Positions 6,992 to 14,419 of a stretch of 28,281 bases of DNA are shown here, piece by piece. The position numbers and the translations under genes were made by a program. The notes beneath the pieces were generated by a model. The model was not told the origin of the DNA and ran no database searches. It was given only the letters and a program-made list of their open reading frames with translations. This DNA comes from Candidatus Nanohaloarchaea archaeon. GTDB taxonomy: Archaea > EX4484-52 > DAOVKX01. The DNA is taken from NCBI GenBank assembly GCA_030631505.1, contig DAOVKX010000003.1, forward strand, positions 1-28,281, in the 5' to 3' direction. How positions within the stretch are numbered: the first letter of the stretch is position 1; each line of letters opens with the position of its first letter.

Positions 6992-7507
6992 ATGGGTTTA
7001 AGACCAGCAAGAATTTACAGGGATTTTAAAAGACCATATACGAGAACAGCAATTAAGATCAAAAAATACCAGTATATTAAAGGTGTCCCTGGCTCAAAGA
7101 TCCATGTATTTGAAATGGGGAACCAAAAAGGCGACTTTGAGAAAGTAGTATCTCTGATTAGTAATTGCAATGTTCAGGTCAGGCATAATGCTCTTGAAGC
7201 AGGCAGGGTGTCTGCTAATGCATATTTAAAGAAGCATGTGGACACACCCAACTATTTTATGAAGGTCCGGGTATATCCGCATCATATTCTCAGGGAACAT
7301 GCCCAGGCAGCTATTGCCCAGGCAGATAGGTATTATGATGGCATGAGGAAACCATTCGGCAAGCCAACCGGTACTGCCGCGAGGGTAAAGAAAGGTCAGG
7401 CAGTAATAAGCGTACAGATAAATGAGAAAAATGTCGGTGTGGCAAAAGAAGCCCTTACAAGGGCAGGGAAAAAACTTGCCGGCAAATTCAGAATAGAAAT
7501 TGAATAG
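6992..7507 (+). CDS. rpl10e: Archaeal 50S ribosomal protein L10e (uL16)
   Basis: This large-subunit protein sits near the A-site tRNA and the peptidyl transferase centre. The N-terminus M-G-L-R-P-A-R-I-Y-R-D-F-K-R-P-Y-T-R is diagnostic. The central segment with R-V-Y-P-H-H-I-L-R-E-H and the G-K-P-T-G-T-A-A-R-V loop also fits. I start it at ATG 6992, giving 171 aa, because GTGAT (a Shine-Dalgarno match) lies at 6983-6987 and would otherwise be translated. It lies close behind the dCMP deaminase in the same orientation and may be partly co-transcribed with it. Confidence 0.95.
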   Translation: MGLRPARIYRDFKRPYTRTAIKIKKYQYIKGVPGSKIHVFEMGNQKGDFEKVVSLISNCNVQVRHNALEAGRVSANAYLKKHVDTPNYFMKVRVYPHHILREHAQAAIAQADRYYDGMRKPFGKPTGTAARVKKGQAVISVQINEKNVGVAKEALTRAGKKLAGKFRIEIE

Positions 7508-7511
7508 ATTA

Positions 7512-7679
7512 TTAGATTCTTGTTAATTCTTTGTATGTTGGGCAGTTTTCTGGACAACCCCATTCCTCTCTCTTATTGAGCAGGGCTTGGCATAACCGGT
7601 CCATAACCCGTGGGTCGCAGGGCATAGTGTTATGCAGTTTTTTATAGGATTTCACATCGACAGTTACCTCATCACTCAT
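7512..7679 (-). CDS. Small 55-aa Cys-containing protein, coupled to the upstream gene
   Basis: Not recognised. The ATG at 7679 overlaps the upstream gene's TGA in an ATGA junction, indicating translational coupling. The product has four cysteines (Cys21, Cys30, Cys42, Cys46; the last pair as G-C-P-E-N-C-P) and could bind a metal ion. It is charged and probably helical between residues 24 and 40. It converges on the L10e gene with only four bases between the stop codons. The small size and tight coupling with a 150-aa helical protein are like toxin-antitoxin or inhibitor pairs, but no known family is evident. Confidence 0.55.
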   Translation of the reverse strand: MSDEVTVDVKSYKKLHNTMPCDPRVMDRLCQALLNKREEWGCPENCPTYKELTRI

Positions 7680-8128
7680 GAAATCACATAATCTCCGCTT
7701 TTGTTATTTTTTTCTAACTCATCAAATGCCCGTTTTAAAGGGTCAACTCCCAGTTTTATAAAAAATTCCTGAATATCTCTTGCTTCTTTTTCTGTATATA
7801 CTTCACCTTGTATCATACTTTCAATTATCTTTTTCGCCTCTTTAATCTTTTCCATTTCCTCTGTGATTTGGTCCTTTGAAATTTTTTTAGAGGAAAAATA
7901 GGCATCAAACATTATTAAATCATCATACTCTTGCCCGTTAATCTCTTTTTTATCAGAAAGTTCATAGCCTTTTTTCAGTTCGTTACAAAGAAGTACCCCA
8001 CAAGTAAGTAAATTTTTAGCCACACCCATATCTCTGCGCAGATAATACTCTATACCAAAACTCACATTATCTGCCAAAGAACTTATAGCAAGCCAATTCT
8101 TAAGTTGTTCAGATACCAATGTAATCAC
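7676..8128 (-). CDS. Uncharacterised 150-aa helical protein, first gene of a coupled pair
   Basis: Family not recognised. The protein looks almost entirely helical, with charged amphipathic segments (for example E-E-M-E-K-I-K-E-A-K-K-I-I-E-S-M) and no membrane segment. It starts at GTG 8128, giving M-I-T-L-V-S-E-Q-L-K-N-W. The GTG lies inside the perfect 12-bp palindrome AATCACGTGATT (8123-8134), suggesting autoregulation of a leaderless transcript. Its stop overlaps the start of the 55-aa gene by four bases. The length and helical content would be compatible with a HEPN-like fold, but the R-x(4-6)-H motif of that family is not present. Confidence 0.6.
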   Translation of the reverse strand: MITLVSEQLKNWLAISSLADNVSFGIEYYLRRDMGVAKNLLTCGVLLCNELKKGYELSDKKEINGQEYDDLIMFDAYFSSKKISKDQITEEMEKIKEAKKIIESMIQGEVYTEKEARDIQEFFIKLGVDPLKRAFDELEKNNKSGDYVIS

Positions 8129-8134
8129 GTGATT
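8123..8134. promoter_or_regulatory. 12-bp perfect palindrome over the GTG start of the coupled operon
   Basis: AATCACGTGATT is self-complementary and spans the GTG start at 8128. It lies between this operon and the divergent gene starting at 8234. It is a candidate operator for autorepression. Confidence 0.45.
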
Positions 8135-8200
8135 TTATCATCTTTTACTACATTCTTCTTATTTTCAAGAGGTCTTTTAATATTTTTTATATTACTACAC

Positions 8201-8208
8201 ATTTATAT
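8201..8208 (+). promoter_or_regulatory. TATA box of the 8234-8920 gene
   Basis: ATTTATAT is centred 29 bases upstream of the GTG at 8234, supporting that GTG as a leaderless start. Confidence 0.45.
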
Positions 8209-8233
8209 CTTTTCACCCCCTAATAGTAATAGG

Positions 8234-8920
8234 GTGGTCTTTATCGAAAAAGTTATTGAGTCAGTTTCCAGAACATTTGTAAGGGATTTTTTAAGGCTTT
8301 CGCCGAGTTTAAATCAAAACAGTGAAATGCTGTGGATGGTTTTTAAGCTTGGAGGTTCAGTGCCTTTTAGTATTCTGCAAACGCAGTTCAAAGGGGCTGA
8401 AGAAAATATTGAAAACCTGATAACTGTAGATATATTGAAATGGAAGGGGAATCCCGGAGATTCCGGTTCTTTGCTTGTGTTTTCTGATGAGTTTGAACAG
8501 CTGTTATTCAGACAGGATCTTGAGGGAATCAATGCCAATGCCATTACAGAAATTCTGATAAAAAATTACTACCAGAAACTTGCAAAGAAATATGATTTGG
8601 AATCAATGACAAAACCAATGTGTGTTGTGATTGCCTCTGTTATTGTTTCAGCAACGCCTGAAAAGCCCGCGTACCTGAACACAGTTCTGAAAGTTTCTGA
8701 GAAGTACCTTGCGAAAGAAGATGCATTTGAGAGAGCAAAATTCCTGCTGGAATATTACCTTTACAGATACCTTGGATTGATTCAGCTGGAATCCAGCTAT
8801 GCCGTAAACCTCTCTGAGAAAGCAAAGAAGCTTGTCAGGTCCAATAAAGAACTCTGGGAAGCTTATAGTGGTTCCCAAATGAAAAGCACACCTCCAAAAC
8901 AAACAGAAGCAAAGCAATAG
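8234..8920 (+). CDS. Conserved archaeal protein, paralogue of the 10023-10784 gene (possible winged helix)
   Basis: Not a family I can name. It aligns along its whole length with the product of 10023-10784: E-M-L-W-M-V-F-K-L-G-G-S-V-P here against D-M-L-W-A-V-F-N-F-G-G-I-I-P there, then a shared A-Y-L-N-T-V-L / V-Y-L-S-S-V-L stretch, Y-L-G-L-I-Q-L near the end, and N-K-E-L-W-E-x-Y close to the C-terminus. Residues about 25-75 look like a winged-helix (L-x-x-V-F-x-x-G-G-x-x-P ... L-I-T-V-D-I-L-K-W). I chose GTG 8234 (228 aa) rather than the upstream ATG at 8105, because the extra residues are a low-complexity hydrophobic run lying over the divergent gene, and the paralogue begins at the same place. 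Confidence 0.65.
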   Translation: MVFIEKVIESVSRTFVRDFLRLSPSLNQNSEMLWMVFKLGGSVPFSILQTQFKGAEENIENLITVDILKWKGNPGDSGSLLVFSDEFEQLLFRQDLEGINANAITEILIKNYYQKLAKKYDLESMTKPMCVVIASVIVSATPEKPAYLNTVLKVSEKYLAKEDAFERAKFLLEYYLYRYLGLIQLESSYAVNLSEKAKKLVRSNKELWEAYSGSQMKSTPPKQTEAKQ

Positions 8921-8987
8921 ATATGATAATATAACTGCAGGAGCCATCTAGATAAAAGACTGTTCACAATTAAAAATAATTAATCAT

Positions 8988-9980
8988 TCATTTTATGTTC
9001 ACAGGAAACTCTTTTATTTTTCCTTTTATTTTCCTGATGAGTCTGCTTGACGCTATCTTTTCGTCATCTAACGAATTATCCAATTCCAACTCCTCAAACA
9101 AACTATTAGCTTCTTTAGGTTTTAGACATATAAATTCATCATAGATGCTGGAATAAACAGAAAAATATTTGGAAATATTTGATTCTATTTCTTTTTTCGC
9201 CATTTTTTTGGCAGTTTCAATAAGTCTTTTATCTTCTTCTAAAGGTCTGGAATATCTATCAAAATTTTTAGTCGGTCTAATCCCAGAACCATGAAATGTG
9301 GCTATAGGAGATTCTCCGTCAAATTTTTCATGATTCAGCAAAACCAGTTGCTTCAAAGCAGGATAGAAAATATCCAGTTGCGCATGTATAAACACACCAT
9401 CTCCTTTCTTCATAAAACAGGAGTATATAAAATCATAATAAAGGTCTGACAAGCTTATACGCTTAGTGTCATGAGTATGTATATAGCCATTTACCTTTTT
9501 TGTACTTACATTTTCTTTGAAGTTCTTTGGAGTTTTATGTGAAAAATCTAACTCCCAGTTACTAAATTTTCCTTCAGGTAACTCGTATGTAAAAATAGGA
9601 TTATCCACAAAATCCTCTATGATTATTTCATTATCGTCTTCGTTACATATTGAAAGGAACATATGCTGGTAAGGAAATAAGTTAACCGCTTCATTGATTA
9701 ATCTTTTTAACACACGTTTTTTAATTATAACTTCGGGTGCATCCACACTTTCTATTTGATAAGCAACATCTATAGGTGTCATATGCCCAATCTCTGAAAA
9801 TTTATCATACACATCAAGAATAAAGCAGTCAGAGTGCATAAATGCTTCCTCACCTTTAAGTCTATAACCCACAGCTACAGGTTTTTTACAATATTCACAG
9901 GTTGAGTGGCACAAATCGATCTGATGTGGTGTTGAAAATAATCTTTTGGATTCCAAAAGTTCTTTTTCTCCATATTTCAT
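8988..9980 (-). CDS. Zinc-finger protein with JAB/JAMM-like (MPN) domain
   Basis: Residues 24-52 hold a zinc site (C-x3-C-x2-C at 24, 28, 31, then H49-S-D-C52), like half of a LIM or treble-clef finger. Residues about 90-200 resemble an MPN/JAMM metalloprotease domain: a strand pair at about 103-127 and then G-Y-I-H168-T-H170 followed by S176-L-S-D179, fitting the H-x-H ... S-x2-D part of the JAMM motif. The loop between H-x-H and S is two residues shorter than usual. The upstream catalytic Glu seems replaced by Gln (F-P-Y-Q105). Archaeal JAMM enzymes cleave ubiquitin-like SAMP conjugates; this one may be divergent or inactive. The C-terminal 130 residues are helical and charged. It lies between two convergent paralogues, with a 12-bp palindrome at its promoter. 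Confidence 0.45.
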   Translation of the reverse strand: MKYGEKELLESKRLFSTPHQIDLCHSTCEYCKKPVAVGYRLKGEEAFMHSDCFILDVYDKFSEIGHMTPIDVAYQIESVDAPEVIIKKRVLKRLINEAVNLFPYQHMFLSICNEDDNEIIIEDFVDNPIFTYELPEGKFSNWELDFSHKTPKNFKENVSTKKVNGYIHTHDTKRISLSDLYYDFIYSCFMKKGDGVFIHAQLDIFYPALKQLVLLNHEKFDGESPIATFHGSGIRPTKNFDRYSRPLEEDKRLIETAKKMAKKEIESNISKYFSVYSSIYDEFICLKPKEANSLFEELELDNSLDDEKIASSRLIRKIKGKIKEFPVNIK

Positions 9981-9986
9981 AACTAG

Positions 9987-9998
9987 AACTAATTAGTT
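9987..9998. promoter_or_regulatory. 12-bp perfect palindrome upstream of the JAMM-like gene
   Basis: AACTAATTAGTT is self-complementary. It lies between the ATG at 9980 and a TATA-like TTTAAATAA further upstream, where a repressor could act. Confidence 0.4.
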
Positions 9999-10022
9999 AA
10001 TTATTTAAACATAAACACAAAA

Positions 10023-10784
10023 TCAACTTTTCTTCATAAGGTATTTATTCGTTAAATCTTCGAGAGTTACTTCTTTTTTTCGCACTCTTGGCTCTAACTG
10101 CGGCGGCGCTTCAACTGCAGGACGCTCTTCAATTACAGTATTCCTCTTCATTTCCTTATTCGTATACAGTTCCCATAGTTCCTTGTTGCCTTTTAGAAGT
10201 TCCTGGCTTTTTCCTGATAAATTCACGCCAAAGCCATCCAGTACGACAAGTTCCAGATAACCGACCAGATAATAATCCAGAATAAGTTTTGAACTCGCTA
10301 TTGTTTCATATCCTATTTTGCCGGGAATCCTTAAAACTGATGAAAGATAGACTGGAGTATCCGGTGAACTCTCTCTTATAATAGTCTCCAGCATTAAGCT
10401 TAGAGATTCCAGCAGGTCTGATTTTATATTCCTGATTATGTATTCTCCGTAATTTTCAGATATAATCTCCCTGAAATCATGGAATGTAAGGTTCTTTTTC
10501 TCTCTTAATACATTCTCTGCACTTTCGTCCAGTAGCAGTATGAACCCTTCCTTGCCTGCACCTTCAACCATCTGCCCTCCTGCTCTCCACTGCAGCAGCC
10601 CGGCGCTTGTAAGGATGTTTGTCAGTTTCTCAAATTCATCACCGAACTGCGGTGCAATTATCTTTGCGGGAATTATGCCGCCAAAATTGAACACAGCCCA
10701 GAGCATATCCATGGCCTGCCCAAAGTCAGGAAGCACTTTAAGAAAAACTGATGCAAAAACATTTTTGATTACGTCTTTTCCCAT
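10023..10784 (-). CDS. Conserved archaeal protein, paralogue of the 8234-8920 gene (possible winged helix)
   Basis: The 253-aa protein is the second member of the paralogous pair. The N-terminal region (D-M-L-W-A-V-F-N-F-G-G-I-I-P-A-K-I-I ... L-T-N-I-L-T-S-A-G-L-L-Q-W) looks like a winged helix. The middle is helical. The C-terminus keeps G-N-K-E-L-W-E-L-Y and adds a Pro- and Glu-rich linker ending in a short helix (T-L-E-D-L-T-N-K-Y-L-M-K-K-S) that the paralogue lacks. That tail could be a protein-docking peptide. It lies downstream of SMC on the same strand, 190 bases away, so a role in chromosome biology is conceivable. It does not look like ScpA or ScpB. Start ATG 10784 has a TATA-like TATTTAAAAT upstream. 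Confidence 0.65.
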   Translation of the reverse strand: MGKDVIKNVFASVFLKVLPDFGQAMDMLWAVFNFGGIIPAKIIAPQFGDEFEKLTNILTSAGLLQWRAGGQMVEGAGKEGFILLLDESAENVLREKKNLTFHDFREIISENYGEYIIRNIKSDLLESLSLMLETIIRESSPDTPVYLSSVLRIPGKIGYETIASSKLILDYYLVGYLELVVLDGFGVNLSGKSQELLKGNKELWELYTNKEMKRNTVIEERPAVEAPPQLEPRVRKKEVTLEDLTNKYLMKKS

Positions 10785-10938
10785 AATTTATTTTATGATA
10801 CGAAATTTTAAATAAAGGAATAGTGCACTGAAGTCTTAGATTTAAAGAAAACCAAAACATAATTCATTTTATGTAATTAAAATAAGTTATCAACTGAGTT
10901 TTTCTTTTAAATTGTGCTTCGATGGGTTCTTAAAATGC

Positions 10939-10960
10939 AGTTTTGTGAAAGTACAAAACT
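10939..10960 (-). terminator. Hairpin downstream of smc
   Basis: AGTTTTGT (10939-10946) pairs exactly with ACAAAACT (10953-10960) around a 6-nt loop, 13 bases after the smc stop codon. It could be a 3' hairpin or terminator. The rest of the 10785-10973 gap shows no gene. Confidence 0.4.
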
Positions 10961-10973
10961 AATGTATTTTATC

Positions 10974-13466
10974 TTAATTATTCTCTTCCAACTCAACGCC
11001 GAGAATTTGCGATGTTCCCTTCTGCATTGAGACGCCGTAAATCCTTTCTGCTTTCTGCGCTGTTGCGTCGTTGTGCGTAATCAGCAAAAACTGCGCCCTG
11101 TCGCCGTATTTTAAAATCAGGTTACCGATTTTCTCTGAATTTTCCTTGTCCAGAGCGGCGTCGATTTCATCAAGTATGTAGAACGGCGCTGGCCTGTATT
11201 GCTGAATCGCAAACAGGAAAGCAAGAGCAGTAAGTGTCTTTTCCCCGCCTGACAGAGAATCAATACTCAGTAGTCTCTTGCCCCCAGGCCTTGCATTTAT
11301 AAGCAGACCTGATTCTATATCATCCTCTTCAAGCATAAGTTCGCCTTCCCCGTTTGTCAGGTCGCTGAAGACCTGTGCAAATGCACTGGAAATCGTTTCC
11401 AGAGTGGTGTTGAACACAAGTTTTCTTTTCTCGTCTATCTGCTTTATCATGTCCAGAATTGAGCCTTCTTCATTTTTCAATTTATCAATTTTCTCTTTAA
11501 GTTCTGTGTAGCCCTTGTTGTACTCTTCATATTCTCCTATAGATTTCATGTTTATCGGGCCAAGGGAATGCAGTTCTCTCTGGGTTTTGGTCAGCTCATT
11601 TTTCATGTCGTCAACATCCCCCCTTTCAAGGTCGTCCCTGTTCCTGTATTTTTCATAATCTATCATGAGGTTTTCAAGTTCTGCTTCCAATCTTGCCTGT
11701 CTGAGTTTCATGCTGTTTATTTCACCTTCAAGAATCAGGAACTGTTCGTAATTGACTTTTCTGCCTTTCTTTGTTTTTTCCAGTTTGTCTTCCAGCCCGT
11801 GTTTCTCCTTTTCCATTTTCTGAACATTTTCAGTTTCTTTTTGACTGTTCTTTCTTTTTTCGTCAAGCAGAGTGTTCAACTGGCCAATCTCGTCCTTTAA
11901 TTTTTCAATTTCATTAAGCAGTTTGTTTTTTGCCCGCTGGTGTTCCTTAACATCAGTTAAGTCAGCAATCCTGACTTTTCCGCCTTTTTTTACATAACTG
12001 CCACCGAGTATTGCCCCGCCGGCTTCGAATATGTCCCCGTCAAGAGTTACTACCCGCAACCCTTTTATTTTCCTTGCGGCTTCAACAGATTCTGCGACAA
12101 GAGTGTCCCGTAAAACATACCTGAATGCAGTTTCGTATTGGCGGTCAAACTCAATCAGATTGATAGCAAAGTCGATTATCCCTGACATTTTTGCCGCGAT
12201 TTCCGCTTTTGCCGAGAAAGAATGCGGCACTATCCTGTCGAGGGGAAGAAATCTCGCCCGCCCAAGATTGTTGTTTTTTAAATAATTTATACAGGTTACT
12301 GCAGTGTTTTCAGAGTCCACAATAATATCATTTAAACGTCCCCCGAGAGCAACTTCAACTGCGACTTCAAACTGCGACCCGACGCTGCTCAGTGCAGACA
12401 AGGTTCCTTTTACACCCTCAATGCCTGAATCTATTATTGACTGGACTGCCCGGTTTCTCACGTCGCCGCCAACTTTTATCGCAGTCATTTTTGAAATGAG
12501 CTCTTCCACGCGGACCAGTTCCCTTCTTTTCCCCTCGATTTCTGTTTCTCTCTTGGCGGCTCTCAGGTTAATCTGCTCTATTTTCTCACGCAGTTCAGTA
12601 TTTATGCTCTTTTTATTTATCTGCTCTCCAATTTTTTCAATCTCTCTTTCAATTTTATCCAGGCCGCTATCAGAGCCGGAAACGTTTTTCTGCAATTTCC
12701 CATTTTCCTGCTCTTTTAATTTTAAATTCCTGTTAATATTTTCAAAGGTTTCTTCTACACCCTTGACTCTTGTGTGGGCAATGCATGCCTTTAGCCACCC
12801 TGCCTTTTTCTCCGTGTTCTGGTAATGTTCAGCGTTCTCTTTTTCAGCTTTCAGTTTGTCCAGAAATTCTTTTTTCTCGCCTGCGATTATATTGGCTTCG
12901 TTGAGTTTTGCTTCTGCTTTTCCCAGTTCTGAAATTGCCTTTTCTTTTTTAGTTGTGTACTCTTTTATGCCTGAAATCTCATCAATTATTTCCCTTCGCT
13001 CTCTGGGTTTCATTTCGATGAGTTTGTTGATGTCTCCCTGCTGTATTATGTTGTGCCCATCAGGGTCAATCTGCGCCAGACTTAAGATTTCCAGTATCTT
13101 GTTTCTTGTAACATTTCTGTCGTTTAATTTGTAAGTGGAAACACCTCTCCGGTTTACCTTTCTTGTTACTTTTGCGATATCGTCTTCGATAGGTATTGCC
13201 CTATCAGTATTGTCGAAATAAATGCTTACCTGCGCCCTGTCAGCCGGCTTTCTTCCATGCCCGCCGTTAAAAATAACATGGTCCATCCGCCCTGCCCTTA
13301 ATGTTTTTGATGTCCTGCCAAGAACAAAGCAGATAGCGTCCAGAATGTTTGACTTGCCAGAACCGTTTGGACCTATAATAGCGTTAAATCCCTGAAACAA
13401 AGGTATAACTGTCTGCCTGTTAAATGATTTGAATCCATGTATTTCTATTTTATGCACTTTGGCCAT
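10974..13466 (-). CDS. smc: SMC chromosome-partition ATPase with short coiled-coil arms
   Basis: This is the ATPase core of condensin. Both nucleotide-binding halves are complete: Walker A G-P-N-G-S-G-K-S at residues 32-39, signature L-S-G-G-E-K-T at 738-744, and Walker B F-Y-I-L-D-E-I-D-A-A-L-D at about 760-771. The hinge lies at about residues 345-500 (G-V-K-G-T-L-S-A-L ... G-G-R-L-N-D-I-I-V ... G-G-A-I-L-G-G-S-Y). I start it at ATG 13466 (M-A-K-V-H-K-I-E-I-H-G-F-K-S-F), the standard SMC N-terminus; upstream codons overlap the GT2 gene. At 830 aa it is far shorter than the usual ~1150-1200. The loss is in both arms (each about 180 residues) and is roughly symmetrical. No scpA or scpB gene is in the window. 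Confidence 0.92.
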   Translation of the reverse strand: MAKVHKIEIHGFKSFNRQTVIPLFQGFNAIIGPNGSGKSNILDAICFVLGRTSKTLRAGRMDHVIFNGGHGRKPADRAQVSIYFDNTDRAIPIEDDIAKVTRKVNRRGVSTYKLNDRNVTRNKILEILSLAQIDPDGHNIIQQGDINKLIEMKPRERREIIDEISGIKEYTTKKEKAISELGKAEAKLNEANIIAGEKKEFLDKLKAEKENAEHYQNTEKKAGWLKACIAHTRVKGVEETFENINRNLKLKEQENGKLQKNVSGSDSGLDKIEREIEKIGEQINKKSINTELREKIEQINLRAAKRETEIEGKRRELVRVEELISKMTAIKVGGDVRNRAVQSIIDSGIEGVKGTLSALSSVGSQFEVAVEVALGGRLNDIIVDSENTAVTCINYLKNNNLGRARFLPLDRIVPHSFSAKAEIAAKMSGIIDFAINLIEFDRQYETAFRYVLRDTLVAESVEAARKIKGLRVVTLDGDIFEAGGAILGGSYVKKGGKVRIADLTDVKEHQRAKNKLLNEIEKLKDEIGQLNTLLDEKRKNSQKETENVQKMEKEKHGLEDKLEKTKKGRKVNYEQFLILEGEINSMKLRQARLEAELENLMIDYEKYRNRDDLERGDVDDMKNELTKTQRELHSLGPINMKSIGEYEEYNKGYTELKEKIDKLKNEEGSILDMIKQIDEKRKLVFNTTLETISSAFAQVFSDLTNGEGELMLEEDDIESGLLINARPGGKRLLSIDSLSGGEKTLTALAFLFAIQQYRPAPFYILDEIDAALDKENSEKIGNLILKYGDRAQFLLITHNDATAQKAERIYGVSMQKGTSQILGVELEENN

Positions 13467-13521
13467 ATAATCACTCTGTTTATTATAGAGTACATGGTTT
13501 ATATTTTTATTCAGAAAAAGA

Positions 13522-14247
13522 TTATCTGCAATGAACATAATTATGGTATTTAAGTAATTTGAATTTTTTGGAAAGTTCCGCAATTTTTTTGTTGTTTAAA
13601 TTTTTGTTTAAATCCAACTCAAGGTAATACCTTAAAGTACCTAAAATACCCATTTCATCTAATTTTCTCGAAGATGTAATCACTTTTACAGAGCGTAAAT
13701 ACCTTGTTTTTCCTCTCTTTCTTAAATCTTTGCTTATCTCTACATCTTCCAAAAGAATGTTTTTGAAACCACCGACTTTGTTAAACGCGTCCTTGAGTAT
13801 GCATATGTTAAATCCAGGCAGTGTGGCCTTGCCTATCCTATCCCTCATCAAAAAATAGGCGTTGGTAACTGTCTCTGCAAATTTTAATTCCGGCGTCTGG
13901 CTGGAGAATTTAAATGCTGTTGAAACAGCAATTACAGAGCCGTTAATGGCGTTTATAATCGTTTCCAGATAACTTGGCAGTAACTCTGTATCTGCGTCAA
14001 TAAAAACCAGAATTTTGCCTTGCGCGGATTCTGCCCCGAGGTTCCTTTGATGCCAAACACCTTTTTTCCGGGAAATAATAATTTTTTCTGTATATTTTTT
14101 TGCAATCTTTAAAGTATTGTCAGTACTTGAACCATCTGAAACAATTATTTCGTATTTGATATCTGTTTTTTGCCCTGCAATAGACTTTAAACATTTTTCA
14201 ATATATTTTTCTTCATTAAACGTGGGAACTATTACTGAAACATCCAT
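13522..14247 (-). CDS. Family 2 glycosyltransferase
   Basis: This GT-A fold, nucleotide-sugar-dependent transferase begins V-S-V-I-V-P-T-F-N-E-E. The donor-binding aspartates are in V-S-D-G-S-S-T-D-N-T (about residues 37-46) and the D-x-D-type metal site in F-I-D-A-D-T-E (about 92-98). L-E-D-V-E at about 166-170 is the catalytic-base region. No clear membrane segment is present, so it is probably peripheral. It is 241 aa. The start codon region contains the inverted repeat TGACAAA/TTTGTCA (14247-14253 and 14263-14269). The acceptor cannot be told; nearby GT4 and lipid genes suggest glycolipids or surface glycans. Confidence 0.88.
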   Translation of the reverse strand: MDVSVIVPTFNEEKYIEKCLKSIAGQKTDIKYEIIVSDGSSTDNTLKIAKKYTEKIIISRKKGVWHQRNLGAESAQGKILVFIDADTELLPSYLETIINAINGSVIAVSTAFKFSSQTPELKFAETVTNAYFLMRDRIGKATLPGFNICILKDAFNKVGGFKNILLEDVEISKDLRKRGKTRYLRSVKVITSSRKLDEMGILGTLRYYLELDLNKNLNNKKIAELSKKFKLLKYHNYVHCR

Positions 14248-14419
14248 GACAAATAATTAACTTTTGTCAATAAATAAATAACTCTGCAATGTATTCCATC
14301 AATACTCCATAAGTATTTCTACTGCATTTGCGCCAATTTTTAGAGTTATGCTTATATATCTCAAAAAGAAAGAACTATACACCTGCAGGAGGTTCAAAGA
14401 GAGTCCTGTTGTCTATAAT

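Noticed and set aside
8105..8233. N-terminal extension of the 8234-8920 gene from ATG 8105
   Set aside because: The extra residues are a Phe/Leu-rich run overlapping the divergent gene's start and are not present in the paralogue; the TATA box at 8201 fits a start at 8234.
13467..13583. Extended SMC N-terminus
   Set aside because: It would overlap the GT2 gene, and the standard SMC start M-A-K-V-H-K-I-E-I-H-G-F begins at 13466.
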